Shown here: piece after piece, positions 47,037-56,620 of the stretch
How positions within the stretch are numbered: the stretch's first letter is position 1
How the letters are laid out: each line of letters opens with the position of its first letter
Assembly (NCBI GenBank): GCA_035306605.1
Contig: DATGNR010000033.1
Length of the DNA: 64,000 nucleotides
DNA from: Xanthomarina sp035306605
GTDB taxonomy: Bacteria; Bacteroidota; Bacteroidia; Flavobacteriales; Flavobacteriaceae
Direction: 5' to 3' (one strand)
Position numbers and translations under genes: made by a program
The notes under the pieces: generated by a model
What the model was told of the DNA's origin: nothing
Databases searched by the model: none
What the model saw: only the letters and a program-made list of their open reading frames with translations

Positions 47037-47690
47037 TTAAATGCTCATTTCTGGGATCTCTCCTTCAACAATTAAATTTCCCTCTGTCGCTTTTTGAATA
47101 TCTTCTACAGAAATACCTGGAGCTCGTTCTAATAACTTAAAGCCTTTATCGGTTACTTCAAGAACAGCTAAATTAGTTACAATCTTTTTAACACAACCCA
47201 CTCCTGTTAATGGCAGACTACATTTTTTGAGTAATTTAGACTCACCTGCTTTATTGGTATGCATCATGGCTACTATAATATTTTCGGCACTAGAAACCAA
47301 ATCCATAGCACCTCCCATACCTTTTACCATTTTTCCTGGAATTTTCCAGTTAGCAATATCTCCATTCTCTGAAACCTCCATCGCTCCTAGAATGGTTAGG
47401 TGGACATGTTGTCCACGAATCATAGAAAAACTCATAGCCGAATCGAAAAAACTAGCTCCTGGTAAAGCGGTAATGGTTTGTTTTCCAGCATTAATAAGAT
47501 CAGCATCTTCCTCACCTTCAAACGGAAAAGGTCCCATACCTAAAATTCCATTTTCACTTTGAAATTCAACTTCAATATCTTCTCTTACGTAATTCGCTAC
47601 CAAAGTTGGAATACCAATTCCTAGGTTAACGTAATAGCCATCCTTTACTTCTTTTGCTATGCGTTTAGCAATTCCTATTTTATCTAACAT
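47037..47690 (-). CDS. scoB: 3-oxoacid CoA-transferase subunit B
   Basis: This is a 217-residue subunit of the enzyme that moves CoA between succinyl-CoA and 3-oxoacids such as acetoacetate. The catalytic Glu is in EFQSENGILGMGPFP, and MGGAMDLVSSAENIIVAMMH is characteristic. The gene order, A then B in the direction of transcription with 112 bases between, is common. It probably supports acetoacetate or branched-chain breakdown, alongside the enoyl-CoA hydratase gene elsewhere in the window. Confidence 0.92.
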   Translation of the reverse strand: MLDKIGIAKRIAKEVKDGYYVNLGIGIPTLVANYVREDIEVEFQSENGILGMGPFPFEGEEDADLINAGKQTITALPGASFFDSAMSFSMIRGQHVHLTILGAMEVSENGDIANWKIPGKMVKGMGGAMDLVSSAENIIVAMMHTNKAGESKLLKKCSLPLTGVGCVKKIVTNLAVLEVTDKGFKLLERAPGISVEDIQKATEGNLIVEGEIPEMSI

Positions 47691-47802
47691 TTTTTTTTGG
47701 TTTAAAGTGTCTAGAGTTATGACTGCCTAGAGTATCATTTTAATACATGCAAAAACCTCAACTTTAGTTCAGCTTAAGTATTCATAACTTTTAACTTAGT
47801 TT

Positions 47803-48504
47803 TTAATCTCGAGTTCTTACTGTAAGTTGTTCTATACGTTTTTCATAAGCTTCCCCTTGAAAAATACGTTGCACAAAAATACCTGGAATATGAATTTGAT
47901 TTGGATCTAAACTTCCAGCTGGAACTAATTCCTCTACCTCAGCAACCGTAATTTTTGCAGAACCACACATAGCAGGGTTAAAATTCCTAGCGGTTCCTTT
48001 AAAAATTAAATTTCCTGCGGTATCGCCTTTCCATGCTTTTACAAAAGCAAAATCAGCTTTAAAAGCATGTTCCAAAATGTACATTTTCCCATTAAATTCA
48101 CGAACTTCTTTGCCCTCAGCTACTTCAGTTCCATAACCTGCTGGTGTATAAAACGCCGGAAAACCGGATTGCGCAGCACGACAACGTTCCACTAAAGTTC
48201 CTTGAGGCACAAGCTCTACGTCCAATTCACCACTTAGCATTTGGCGTTCAAACTCTGCGTTTTCGCCTACATAAGACGAGATCATTTTTTTTATTTGTTT
48301 TTTATGAAGTAGTAAGCCCAAACCAAAATCGTCTACACCTGCATTATTTGAAATACAGGTCAAGCCTTTTAAGTTTAATTTTACAAGCTCGCTAATGCTA
48401 TTTTCTGGGATTCCACATAGCCCGAAGCCACCAAGCATAAAGGTCATATTATCTGAAACACCCTTAAGTGCTTCTTGAACATTTGCTACTTTTTTATTAA
48501 TCAT
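47803..48504 (-). CDS. scoA: 3-oxoacid CoA-transferase subunit A
   Basis: This is a 233-residue alpha subunit. FMLGGFGLCGIPEN is the glycine-rich CoA-binding loop near the start; ISNNAGVDDFGLGLLL, AAQSGFPAFYTPAGYGT and AKITVAEVEELVPAGSLDP follow as in SCOT subunit A. It is the first gene of the pair. A terminator for the upstream PBP1A operon lies just before it. Confidence 0.92.
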   Translation of the reverse strand: MINKKVANVQEALKGVSDNMTFMLGGFGLCGIPENSISELVKLNLKGLTCISNNAGVDDFGLGLLLHKKQIKKMISSYVGENAEFERQMLSGELDVELVPQGTLVERCRAAQSGFPAFYTPAGYGTEVAEGKEVREFNGKMYILEHAFKADFAFVKAWKGDTAGNLIFKGTARNFNPAMCGSAKITVAEVEELVPAGSLDPNQIHIPGIFVQRIFQGEAYEKRIEQLTVRTRD

Positions 48505-48540
48505 GTTACTGTAATTTTTTGTAGTGGAAAAATACGAAAT

Positions 48541-48570
48541 AAAAAAGCCATTCTAAAAAGAATGGCTAAA
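48541..48570 (-). terminator. Terminator of the ricT-gldH-PBP1A operon
   Basis: AGCCATTCT and AGAATGGCT pair around AAAA. On the minus strand a run of T follows (GGCTTTTTTA). It lies 30 bases after the PBP1A stop. Confidence 0.85.
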
Positions 48571-48598
48571 TTAATATGCTACGGATTTTTGAAAAAAT

Positions 48599-50935
48599 CT
48601 AAAAATCCAATTCATCAGGTATTTCATTCTCTGGTGTAGAACCACCTGAATTTCCATCAGGATTATATTTTGAACAATCTACTTCTATTGAAAGGTCTAC
48701 TGGTCTTTCAAAATCTGAAGTCGACACATCTAAATTTTTATCTTCGATACAGCTTTTCATATAAACTCCCCAAATTGGTAATGCCATAGATGCTCCTTGA
48801 CCATAAGTTATGCTTCTAAAATGTGCTGCTCTATCTTCGGCTCCAACCCAAACTCCAGTTACTAAATTTGGTACCATTCCCATGAACCAACCATCACTTT
48901 GGTTTTGTGTTGTACCGGTTTTACCTGCTATAGGGTTTGTAAAAGCATACGGGTAACCTGTCATTATTTCTTTGTAAACCCCACTACTTGGCATCCAAGT
49001 ACGTCTTAGTCTAGCTCCAGAACCTCCTTCGGTTACACCTTCCATTAACTTAACAGTAACGAAAGCCGCTTCTGCGCTTAAAACATCTCTAGTTTCTGGG
49101 GTGAATTGATATAAAATAGTCCCATTTTTATCTTCTATATGTGTTACCATAACTGGTTTGGTATAAACACCTTGATTAGCAAAGGCAGAATAAGCACCAA
49201 CCATTTCATACACGCTTAAATCGGCCGATCCTAAAGCAATAGAAGGCACAACAGGAATATCTGCTTCCACACCTAACTTTTTAACTAAATCGACAACAGG
49301 TTGTGGGCCAACTTTATCCATTAACCTAGCTGTAATGGTATTTATAGAATTTGCCAATGCGCTTTTTAAAGTTCGTGAACCACCATAAGAACCATCAGAA
49401 TTTTTAGGAGTCCACGGTTCTGGATTTCCAAATTTTCCAGCCTCTATGGTTATTTGTGTATTTGGAAGCTCATCGCAAGGAGATAAATGCAATTGATCTA
49501 TAGCTGTTGCGTAAACAAAAGGTTTAAATGTAGATCCAACTTGTCGCCTAGCTTGCTTAACGTGATCGTATTGAAAATGTCTGTAATTCATTCCACCAAC
49601 CCAAGCTTTTACATGTCCGGTTTGCGGATCCATAGACATCATTCCTGGGTGTAAGAACGACTTGTAGTAACGCATGGAGTCCATAGGTTTCATTATGGTA
49701 TCTATTTCACCTTTCCATGAAAAAATACTCATTTGCGTTGGTTCGTTAAAAGAGGCGATAATTTCATCGTCACTTTTATCTAAATCGTACTTCATATGTC
49801 TCCAACGCTCGCTTTGTCTCATAGAACGATTCATAAGTGCATCAATATCACTTTTGCTCAATTCTAAAAATGGTGCCGTTGGATTTCTATCTGGTGTATT
49901 TTGTTTATCAAATTCTGCTTGAAGTCTAGGCATATGTTGAGCTACCGCATCTTCAGCATATTTTTGCATTCTAGAATCAATGGTCGTATAAACCTTCAAG
50001 CCATCGCCATATAGGTTGTATTTTTCACCATCTGGTTTTGGATTGTTTCTTATCCAATCCTTCATAAAACCATCAAGATACGCTCTAAAGTAAGTAGCAA
50101 TTCCATCGCGATGTGATTGTGGTGTATAACGTAAATCCAATTCTGTTTTTTGAAGTGAATCCTTCACAGCTTCAGAAATATAATTATACTTCTCCATTTG
50201 ACTTAAAACCACATTTCGTCTGTTTCGGGTACCAACTGGATTTCGGTGTTCTCTCGGGTTGTAAAGTGAGGAGTTTTTAAACATTCCTACTAACATAGCC
50301 GATTCTTTAATATCTAAATCTTTAGGTTCTTTATCGAAATAAATACTAGCTGCAGAACGGATACCGTCTCCATTATTACCAAAATCGTAGATATTAAAAT
50401 ACATGGCAATAATTTCTTCTTTGGTATATTGACGTTCTAAACGAGTTGCAATAACCCACTCCTTTATTTTTTGGGTATACTTATCCCAACCTTTAGATCT
50501 AACTCCAACAAATAATTGACGTGCTAACTGTTGAGAGATGGTACTAGCACCTCCTTTTTTTCCCATGAAAAAGATAGCTCTTAAAGTTCCTCGTGCATCA
50601 ATACCAGAGTGGTCGTGAAAACGGGCATCTTCTGTTGCTATAAGAGCATCTACCAAGTGTTTTGGTAAATCATCGTAATCTACAGGTGTTCTATTATCGT
50701 TAAAATAAAATTTACCTAAAGTCTTTCCGTCGGAAGAAATGATTTCAGTTGCTAAATTTGTTTTAGGGTTTTCTAATTGAGTATAATCTGGAAGCTCACC
50801 AAACACGCCCCAAGACGCTAATAAAAATACTAGTACAACAAATAAAATACCTGCAATAAAAAGTTTCCAAAACCAGCGAACATAGCTTGAAAAATCTTGA
50901 GTTTTTTCTGATTGTTTCTTTTTTTCTTTAGCCAT
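48599..50935 (-). CDS. Class A penicillin-binding protein (PBP1A)
   Basis: This is a 778-residue bifunctional peptidoglycan synthase. One membrane anchor is at about residues 20-42 (FIAGILFVVLVFLLASW). The GT51 domain shows ATEDARFHDHSGID, ASTISQQLARQLF and KIKEWVIATRLERQYTKEEI. The transpeptidase domain shows STFKPF (SxxK with the active Ser), SINT (SxN) and GKTGTT (KTG). The C-terminus is acidic (ENEIPDELDF). It is the last gene of the unit ricT-gldH-PBP1A, linking wall synthesis with gliding and cell-surface genes. Confidence 0.94.
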   Translation of the reverse strand: MAKEKKKQSEKTQDFSSYVRWFWKLFIAGILFVVLVFLLASWGVFGELPDYTQLENPKTNLATEIISSDGKTLGKFYFNDNRTPVDYDDLPKHLVDALIATEDARFHDHSGIDARGTLRAIFFMGKKGGASTISQQLARQLFVGVRSKGWDKYTQKIKEWVIATRLERQYTKEEIIAMYFNIYDFGNNGDGIRSAASIYFDKEPKDLDIKESAMLVGMFKNSSLYNPREHRNPVGTRNRRNVVLSQMEKYNYISEAVKDSLQKTELDLRYTPQSHRDGIATYFRAYLDGFMKDWIRNNPKPDGEKYNLYGDGLKVYTTIDSRMQKYAEDAVAQHMPRLQAEFDKQNTPDRNPTAPFLELSKSDIDALMNRSMRQSERWRHMKYDLDKSDDEIIASFNEPTQMSIFSWKGEIDTIMKPMDSMRYYKSFLHPGMMSMDPQTGHVKAWVGGMNYRHFQYDHVKQARRQVGSTFKPFVYATAIDQLHLSPCDELPNTQITIEAGKFGNPEPWTPKNSDGSYGGSRTLKSALANSINTITARLMDKVGPQPVVDLVKKLGVEADIPVVPSIALGSADLSVYEMVGAYSAFANQGVYTKPVMVTHIEDKNGTILYQFTPETRDVLSAEAAFVTVKLMEGVTEGGSGARLRRTWMPSSGVYKEIMTGYPYAFTNPIAGKTGTTQNQSDGWFMGMVPNLVTGVWVGAEDRAAHFRSITYGQGASMALPIWGVYMKSCIEDKNLDVSTSDFERPVDLSIEVDCSKYNPDGNSGGSTPENEIPDELDF

Positions 50936-50988
50936 ATATATTAAATAACTTAAGATTAAACGTCCTTAAGTTTAAAAAATTATCTTAA

Positions 50989-51471
50989 TTACTTTTGAAT
51001 TCTTTCAATACGAAATCCAACATCTGTGATTCCCTCTAAATTAACAACGCCTTTTTCTTTTCCATTTTCTCTCATGGCTTGTTGAATGTTCACAATATAA
51101 TCTCCAGATTCATTAAAAATCACTTGCTCCTTATACCACAACTTATTTTCTTTTATATCGGCAAATCCTGTACCTAAAAACTCACCACTTGGCTTTGCCA
51201 TTTTATACTCTAAGGTATCTTTTAAAGTTTTTCCATGTGGGAATTTCATCTCCACAATTAAAAAGAGATTGTTGTATTTATATTCGTTATTGTTTCTAAG
51301 GTTTACAAATAGATTATACGGATTTAAAGTGTCTGGCGGATTGATCTTAAAGCTTACTATAGAATCTTTATGCCATTTATTGGGCACCGATTTATAAGTA
51401 TCGTAAACACTTTTAGAATCGCAAGATGCAATAAGTAAGGCCACAAGAATGAACAAGGCACTATTTCGCAT
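50989..51471 (-). CDS. gldH: Gliding motility lipoprotein GldH
   Basis: This is a 160-residue lipoprotein. The signal ends LLIASC, with Cys16 or so lipidated, and the mature part matches GldH (YDTYKSVPNKWHKDSI; NLFVNLRNNNEYKYNNLFL; LGTGFADIKENKLWYKEQ). In Flavobacterium johnsoniae GldH is required for gliding and T9SS-related surface functions. The start overlaps the end of ricT by 11 bases. The presence of T9SS cargo genes in this window fits. Confidence 0.92.
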   Translation of the reverse strand: MRNSALFILVALLIASCDSKSVYDTYKSVPNKWHKDSIVSFKINPPDTLNPYNLFVNLRNNNEYKYNNLFLIVEMKFPHGKTLKDTLEYKMAKPSGEFLGTGFADIKENKLWYKEQVIFNESGDYIVNIQQAMRENGKEKGVVNLEGITDVGFRIERIQK

Positions 51472-52639
51472 TTTTACTATTATTTTGAGGTTTTCTCCTT
51501 TTTTTAGATTTATTTCTATTGTTTCTTTTGTTTTTCTTAGCAGGTCCTTTCGTATCGAAACGAGTTAAACTATCTTGTCCTACTACGTTTTCAAATTCAT
51601 TTTTAGTTTCTTGAATAAGTTCTGAAGCATATTCCTCCAAACTAGCTACTTTCACTTTCTTCTTATTCAGCTCTAATATTTCTTTGGCTTGATCTTTTGT
51701 AATTACATGCCAATTACTCCATTCGCCTTCATAAGCATACCATAAATGGCCTTTAAAAATATCGGATTTTTGATAAACTGCAACACCTTTTTCTGTTATT
51801 AGCTTAACATCGGTTCTAGGGAAATCTTTAAGTGCATCTAAATAGGTATCCAATTCGTAATTTAAACAACATTTTAATTTTCCACATTGTCCGGCCAATT
51901 TTTGAGGATTCAAAGATAGTTGTTGATAACGCGCGGCAGATGTACTAACCGAACGGAAATCTGTTAACCAAGTGGAACAACATAATTCTCTTCCGCATGA
52001 TCCAATTCCTCCAAGTCTAGAAGCTTCTTGACGAAAGCCAACTTGCTTCATTTCGATTCGGGTTTTAAATTCTTTAGCAAACATTTTAATAAGCTCTCTA
52101 AAATCTACACGATCTTCAGCTGTATAGTAAAATGTGGCTTTACTACCATCACCTTGAAATTCGATATCAGAAATTTTCATTTGCAATTTAATCTCAATTG
52201 CAAATTGGCGAGCTTTCACCTTCATTGGTTCTTCTTTGTCTCTATATTCAGACCAAATATCAATGTCTTTTTGTGATGCTTTTCGATATATTTTGAAGAC
52301 TTCGTCACCTGTTTCAGAAACCTTTTTACGCTTCATTTGGATTCTAACCAATTCTCCCGTAAGGGTTACAACACCAACATCATGACCAAATTGTGCTTGT
52401 GTAGCAACTACATCTCCAATGCTTAGAGTTAGTTTTTCTGTATTTTTATAATAATGTTTTCTGCCGTTTTTAAAACGTACTTCTACCCAGTCAAAAGGTT
52501 CTTGACCATCTGGAAGTGACATATTGGCCAACCAATCGAATACGGTTAGTTTATTGCAGCTATCTGTGCCACAAGTGCCATTGTTCTTACATCCTTTGGG
52601 TTGACCGTCTTTTCCAGTTGAACAACTGTTACAAACCAT
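51461..52639 (-). CDS. ricT: PSP1-domain protein (RicT/YaaT family)
   Basis: This is a 392-residue cytoplasmic protein. It starts with a Cys-rich MVCNSCSTGKDGQPKGCKNN stretch; I chose the ATG at 52639 because an upstream ATG adds only eleven unconserved residues. The central part has the PSP1 block (EVRFKNGRKHYYKN; GHDVGVVTLTGELV; FYYTAEDRVDFRELIK) and GGIGSCGRELCCSTWL with the paired Cys. The C-terminus is a basic Lys/Asn/Arg tail. RicT in Bacillus forms a Fe-S-binding complex acting on RNA processing; that role here is only inferred. A -7-like TATCTTTA lies about 75 bases upstream. Confidence 0.88.
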   Translation of the reverse strand: MVCNSCSTGKDGQPKGCKNNGTCGTDSCNKLTVFDWLANMSLPDGQEPFDWVEVRFKNGRKHYYKNTEKLTLSIGDVVATQAQFGHDVGVVTLTGELVRIQMKRKKVSETGDEVFKIYRKASQKDIDIWSEYRDKEEPMKVKARQFAIEIKLQMKISDIEFQGDGSKATFYYTAEDRVDFRELIKMFAKEFKTRIEMKQVGFRQEASRLGGIGSCGRELCCSTWLTDFRSVSTSAARYQQLSLNPQKLAGQCGKLKCCLNYELDTYLDALKDFPRTDVKLITEKGVAVYQKSDIFKGHLWYAYEGEWSNWHVITKDQAKEILELNKKKVKVASLEEYASELIQETKNEFENVVGQDSLTRFDTKGPAKKNKRNNRNKSKKRRKPQNNSKNAK

Positions 52640-52914
52640 AAAATTTTTGTATATATTGATTCTGAAAACCAAAAGTTTTTCAGAAGGAGATTAATAATCC
52701 TTTTCAAGATGTAAAGATAAGATTATTTATTAAGTTTAAATACATATCGTTTCGCTTGCTTTTGCAAAACAACACTTAGCACAAGTTGTTGCCTTACAGT
52801 ATTTTAAATAATTTATTTTGAAATTTACTGGTTTTAAATTGAAAATTTTATCATTTCAATGCTCACATTTTTATGTTTTTACGATTATCAATTAAATCAC
52901 TAAAACAAATAATT

Positions 52915-54330
52915 ATGAGACCCTACTTTACATTAGCTCTTTTTGTTGTTGCAATTATAGCACCCTCAGTGTTTGCTCGAGCTCAAGATTTCAACTCAGT
53001 AATGACAAGTGCTGAATACAAATTTAATGAAGAAAAAATACCCTGTTTAACCGAAGAACACAGGGAGAGCATTAAGATTGAAACAACTAATAATATAGAA
53101 AAATTAAGGCTTCAAAATAAATTAGCTTTTAACAACAGTCATTGGCGTGACAGTCACCCTGAATTTATTTGGCCAGTACAACAAGCTGCCGGTTTTAACT
53201 ACAACAATACTTGGTCCATTTCTGGCTATGTCGATCATAATTCAGCCTATCCTAACCAGTTAACAGATTATAATTGCGGCAATAGAACGTACGATTCATC
53301 AAGTGGATACAACCATCAAGGTGTTGATATCTATTTATGGCCTTTTATATGGAAACAAATGGACGAGGGTCAAACTGAAATTATTGCGGCTGCTCCTGGC
53401 CAAATAATTGCTAAACACGACGGGGAATTTGATAGAAGCTGTAGCTTTAATAATAATATTTGGAATGCTGTTTATATTCAGCACAATGATGGTAGTATAG
53501 CTTGGTATGGACATATGAAAAATGGCTCTGTAACCACTAAAAATGTAGGAGACATGGTAACTTTAGGCGAGGTAATAGGAACGGTTGGGAGTTCAGGAAA
53601 TTCAACAGGACCACATTTACATTTTGAAGTTTACACCGATAACTCCTACACGCAATTAGTAGATCCATTTTCAGGCACTTGTAATAATATGAATACAGTT
53701 AGTTGGTGGGAATCCCAAATTCCATATAACGATTCTGGAATTAGCGCCATGTTAACACATCATAGTCCACCAGATATTTTTCCTACCTGTCCAACTACTG
53801 AAACTCCAAACACAAGTGATGTTTTTGGTACCGACGATACCATCTATTTTGCTGCTTACTTTAAAGATCAAGTAGCGGGTGATAATATACATTTATCTAT
53901 TATTAAGCCTGACAATTCTTATCTTTACGATTGGGATATTACTGTTCAAACTACTGCTTCTTCATGGTATTATTACTGGTATTTTTATGGGGTATACGAT
54001 CAAGAAGGCGAATGGAAATGGCAGGCAACTTATGCTGGTGAAACTGTAACCCACACCTTTCATGTAGGTGCTTTAAGTGTTAATGAAGAGGTGTTAAATA
54101 CAACAGCCATTTATCCAAATCCTACAACAGATAATGTTTCTATAAGAACTACAACAAATTTAGAGTCCGCTTCTCTTTATGACCTTAGTGGGAAATTGAT
54201 AAAATTTATACGATTTAACGAAGCGAGCTCCTATAATGTAGATCTTTTCAATATTTCAAAAGGCATGTATTTTCTAAAGATTACATCAGCTGATGGGGAA
54301 CAAGAGAGTTTTAAACTAGTCAAACAATAA
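52915..54330 (+). CDS. Secreted M23 peptidase with T9SS sorting domain
   Basis: This is a 471-residue protein with a signal peptide (YFTLALFVVAIIAPSVFA), a lysostaphin-type LytM domain with NHQGVDIYL (His and Asp zinc ligands) and GPHLHFEVY (HxH), a beta domain of about 120 residues, and a T9SS C-terminal domain starting with AIYPNPTTDN. M23 enzymes cut peptide bridges in peptidoglycan or other Gly-rich proteins. I start at the ATG at 52915 before the signal peptide; an upstream ATG at 52873 would put 14 polar residues first. It converges on the radical SAM gene with only 3 bases between. Confidence 0.9.
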   Translation: MRPYFTLALFVVAIIAPSVFARAQDFNSVMTSAEYKFNEEKIPCLTEEHRESIKIETTNNIEKLRLQNKLAFNNSHWRDSHPEFIWPVQQAAGFNYNNTWSISGYVDHNSAYPNQLTDYNCGNRTYDSSSGYNHQGVDIYLWPFIWKQMDEGQTEIIAAAPGQIIAKHDGEFDRSCSFNNNIWNAVYIQHNDGSIAWYGHMKNGSVTTKNVGDMVTLGEVIGTVGSSGNSTGPHLHFEVYTDNSYTQLVDPFSGTCNNMNTVSWWESQIPYNDSGISAMLTHHSPPDIFPTCPTTETPNTSDVFGTDDTIYFAAYFKDQVAGDNIHLSIIKPDNSYLYDWDITVQTTASSWYYYWYFYGVYDQEGEWKWQATYAGETVTHTFHVGALSVNEEVLNTTAIYPNPTTDNVSIRTTTNLESASLYDLSGKLIKFIRFNEASSYNVDLFNISKGMYFLKITSADGEQESFKLVKQ

Positions 54331-54333
54331 CAT

Positions 54334-55338
54334 TTAATTAAATTCAATCTCGTAATTAAGTCTGTTTGCTAAAGAGTTTAGCTCTTTTTCAGATTTAAAA
54401 ATATTAGACCATAACAACTTGCTCCACCCTATTTTACTAGAGTACGTATTAAAACTTTCGTTTTTCCAATCAAAACCATCGCGCCAGAATTTTTGAGGAG
54501 AAATATAACAAAAGGTATAATCAAAAATTAAACTGGAAGCATTGGCGCTTTTATTTTTAGGAATGGCATTAGGAGCCATTAAAATGATATGATTTTCTTT
54601 ACACTGACTCCTAATCCCTTCTATTAATTGTGGATAATCATCTCGAATACTATCTAAATCAAAATCGTTGTACTCGGTATTTCCAATTTTTTGAATCGGT
54701 CGAATTTGAAGAATGTCGAAGCTTTTACCATTAAAATGCTTAAAAAAGTCAGCTAACTCATAGAAGTTATCCTTATTAAAGGTGTAGTTAATCCTTACCT
54801 TAAAATGGTATTTCTCTTTTAATTTTTCGAATGCATTAAAAGCATTATGAAATTTTTCATAACTAGCCTTTTGCATAAAACTTTCATAGCTTTCTTTATG
54901 TACCCCATGAAGGGAAATGGTAAACTCGTCTAGTCCTGCTTTTAAAAGCGCTTCAATTTTTTCTTCATCCAACAAATTAGCATTGGTTGTAATAGAAATA
55001 TATGGCACGTCGTAGGCTTTTCCTAATTCTACAACTTTTACTAAATCTTTATATAGAGTTGGCTCGGTTCCACAACCAATTTGAAGTTTTAAAGCACGCT
55101 TAAAAATGGTTTTTGCTACCTTCTCTAATTCCTCGTCTTTAAATTGTCCTTTTAAAGTTTTTACATAATCGGCATCGGTAAAATAACACATTTTACAGCG
55201 TAAATTACAGGCCATAACAGGATCTAAATTGACTGCTAAATACCGTTGATTAAACTTATGCAACAAATAGAGCCCCAGGAATTTAATCCTATGGCTTTTT
55301 ATTTTTCTATTTAGTTGCAAAAGTTTATATATGTTCAT
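54334..55338 (-). CDS. Radical SAM protein
   Basis: This is a 334-residue enzyme with the Fe-S motif CNLRCKMCY (CxxxCxxC) at about residues 45-53, then GCGTEPTLYKD and ISITTNANLL and ISLHG, typical of radical SAM barrels. There is no SPASM-type Cys cluster at the C-terminus, only FCYISPQKFW. The substrate is unknown. It starts exactly at the stop of trhO and is translated with it. A lipopeptide-like gene lies upstream of trhO but has its own terminator. Confidence 0.85.
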   Translation of the reverse strand: MNIYKLLQLNRKIKSHRIKFLGLYLLHKFNQRYLAVNLDPVMACNLRCKMCYFTDADYVKTLKGQFKDEELEKVAKTIFKRALKLQIGCGTEPTLYKDLVKVVELGKAYDVPYISITTNANLLDEEKIEALLKAGLDEFTISLHGVHKESYESFMQKASYEKFHNAFNAFEKLKEKYHFKVRINYTFNKDNFYELADFFKHFNGKSFDILQIRPIQKIGNTEYNDFDLDSIRDDYPQLIEGIRSQCKENHIILMAPNAIPKNKSANASSLIFDYTFCYISPQKFWRDGFDWKNESFNTYSSKIGWSKLLWSNIFKSEKELNSLANRLNYEIEFN

Positions 55339-56409
55339 TTAATCTGCCTTTTTGAAATTCTCGAAAATGTTGCGTAAATCCTTTTTATAAGGCAAATGGT
55401 CTGCGCGCCCTTTTTTAAAGATATCGTTGCTATTCCCTTGACCTCTGCGAAGTGCTTTCTGCTCTTCATAAGGCAATTGAATTATTTCTTGACAAGTTGA
55501 AGAACAACAGTTTTCCATTTTTTCTTTACAAGCATCGCACTGTATAAACAATAAGTGACAAGCATCATTGGCGCAATTGGTATGTAAATCGGCCGGCTCA
55601 CCACATTGATGGCATTGCGCAATAACATCATCTGAAATACGCTCAGAACGACGTTCATCAAACACAAAATTTTTACCTATAAATTTATTTTCTAAGCCTT
55701 TAGCCTGTACTTGTCTAACATAATTGATAATTCCACCTTCTAGCTGATAAACATTTTTAAATCCTTTATGCTTGTAATATGCACTTGCTTTTTCGCAACG
55801 AATTCCACCCGTGCAATACATAACTAATTTTTTATCTTCTTTATAGTCTCTTAAGTCTGCTTCAATAATGTCTAAAGATTCGCGAAACGTATCCACATCA
55901 GGAGTCACAGCGTTTTTAAAATGGCCGATTTCACTTTCGTAGTGATTTCTCATATCTACCAAAACTACGTTTGGGTCGTCTATAAGTTTATTGAATTCTT
56001 CTGCTTCAACATGAATTCCTTTGTTTGTTACATCAAAGGTTTCATCGTTTAATCCGTCTGCCACAATTTTATCGCGCACCTTCACTTTCAATTTTAAAAA
56101 TGAGAAGTTGTCGTGTTCAATAGCAATATTCAGTCGGACGTTTTCTAAAAACGAAATAGAATCTAAATGTTCTTTAAACAGATTGAAGTTATCTGCAGGA
56201 ACTGAAAGTTGGGCATTTATGCCTTCATGAGCCACATAAATTCTACCTAGAACATCAAGTTTGTCCCAAGTTAAAAATAAATGATCTCTAAAAATTACTG
56301 GATTTTCAATTTTGGCGTATTTGTAGAAAGAGATAGTCAAGCGTTCTTTTCCAGCTTGCTCAATAAGGTCTGCTCTTTCTTTAGCGCTTAACGTATTGTA
56401 CAGTTGCAT
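55339..56409 (-). CDS. trhO: tRNA uridine-34 hydroxylase TrhO (rhodanese family)
   Basis: This is a 356-residue protein. After an N-terminal acylphosphatase-like region, the rhodanese domain has NVVLVDMRNHYESEIGHFKNA and the catalytic Cys in VMYCTGGIRCEKAS. The C-terminus has a Cys-rich part (CHQCGEPADLH; HLLFIQCDACKEKMENCCSS) typical of the family. TrhO adds oxygen to uridine at tRNA position 34 on the way to 5-carboxymethoxy- or methoxyuridine. Its pairing with a radical SAM gene may be meaningful or just local. Confidence 0.9.
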   Translation of the reverse strand: MQLYNTLSAKERADLIEQAGKERLTISFYKYAKIENPVIFRDHLFLTWDKLDVLGRIYVAHEGINAQLSVPADNFNLFKEHLDSISFLENVRLNIAIEHDNFSFLKLKVKVRDKIVADGLNDETFDVTNKGIHVEAEEFNKLIDDPNVVLVDMRNHYESEIGHFKNAVTPDVDTFRESLDIIEADLRDYKEDKKLVMYCTGGIRCEKASAYYKHKGFKNVYQLEGGIINYVRQVQAKGLENKFIGKNFVFDERRSERISDDVIAQCHQCGEPADLHTNCANDACHLLFIQCDACKEKMENCCSSTCQEIIQLPYEEQKALRRGQGNSNDIFKKGRADHLPYKKDLRNIFENFKKAD

Positions 56410-56522
56410 GCTATACTAATTTTTTAAGGTTAAAGTAAATATTTTTCATTTTGGCTTAAGCCTCCATGTATTTTAGGTGCAAATGTAGTGTTTTTTATTT
56501 TTTATGGATTTACTTAAACCAA

Positions 56523-56553
56523 AAAGCACTTTATAAAATTTATAAAGTGCTTT
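56523..56553 (-). terminator. Terminator of the lipopeptide-like gene
   Basis: AAAGCACTTTATAAA is followed after one base by its complement, a 31-base palindrome. On the minus strand GCTTTTTGG follows, giving a T-run. It would end transcription coming from 56619-56705 before trhO. Confidence 0.75.
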
Positions 56554-56562
56554 AAGTAGACT

Positions 56563-56620
56563 AACTCGTTATTAATATTTTTTAATTTATTTTCTAAATC
56601 GAAAAAATATTTTACGAGTT
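56563..56620. repeat. Large imperfect inverted repeat after the lipopeptide-like gene
   Basis: AACTCGT (56563-56569) pairs with ACGAGTT (56614-56620), and AATATTTTTT (56574-56583) pairs with AAAAAATATT (56602-56611). The right arm runs into the stop codon of the small gene. Confidence 0.5.

Noticed and set aside
52767..52790. AACAAC/GTTGTT hairpin in the gap between ricT and the M23 peptidase gene.
   Set aside because: Short stem, no T-run and no link to either gene's promoter.
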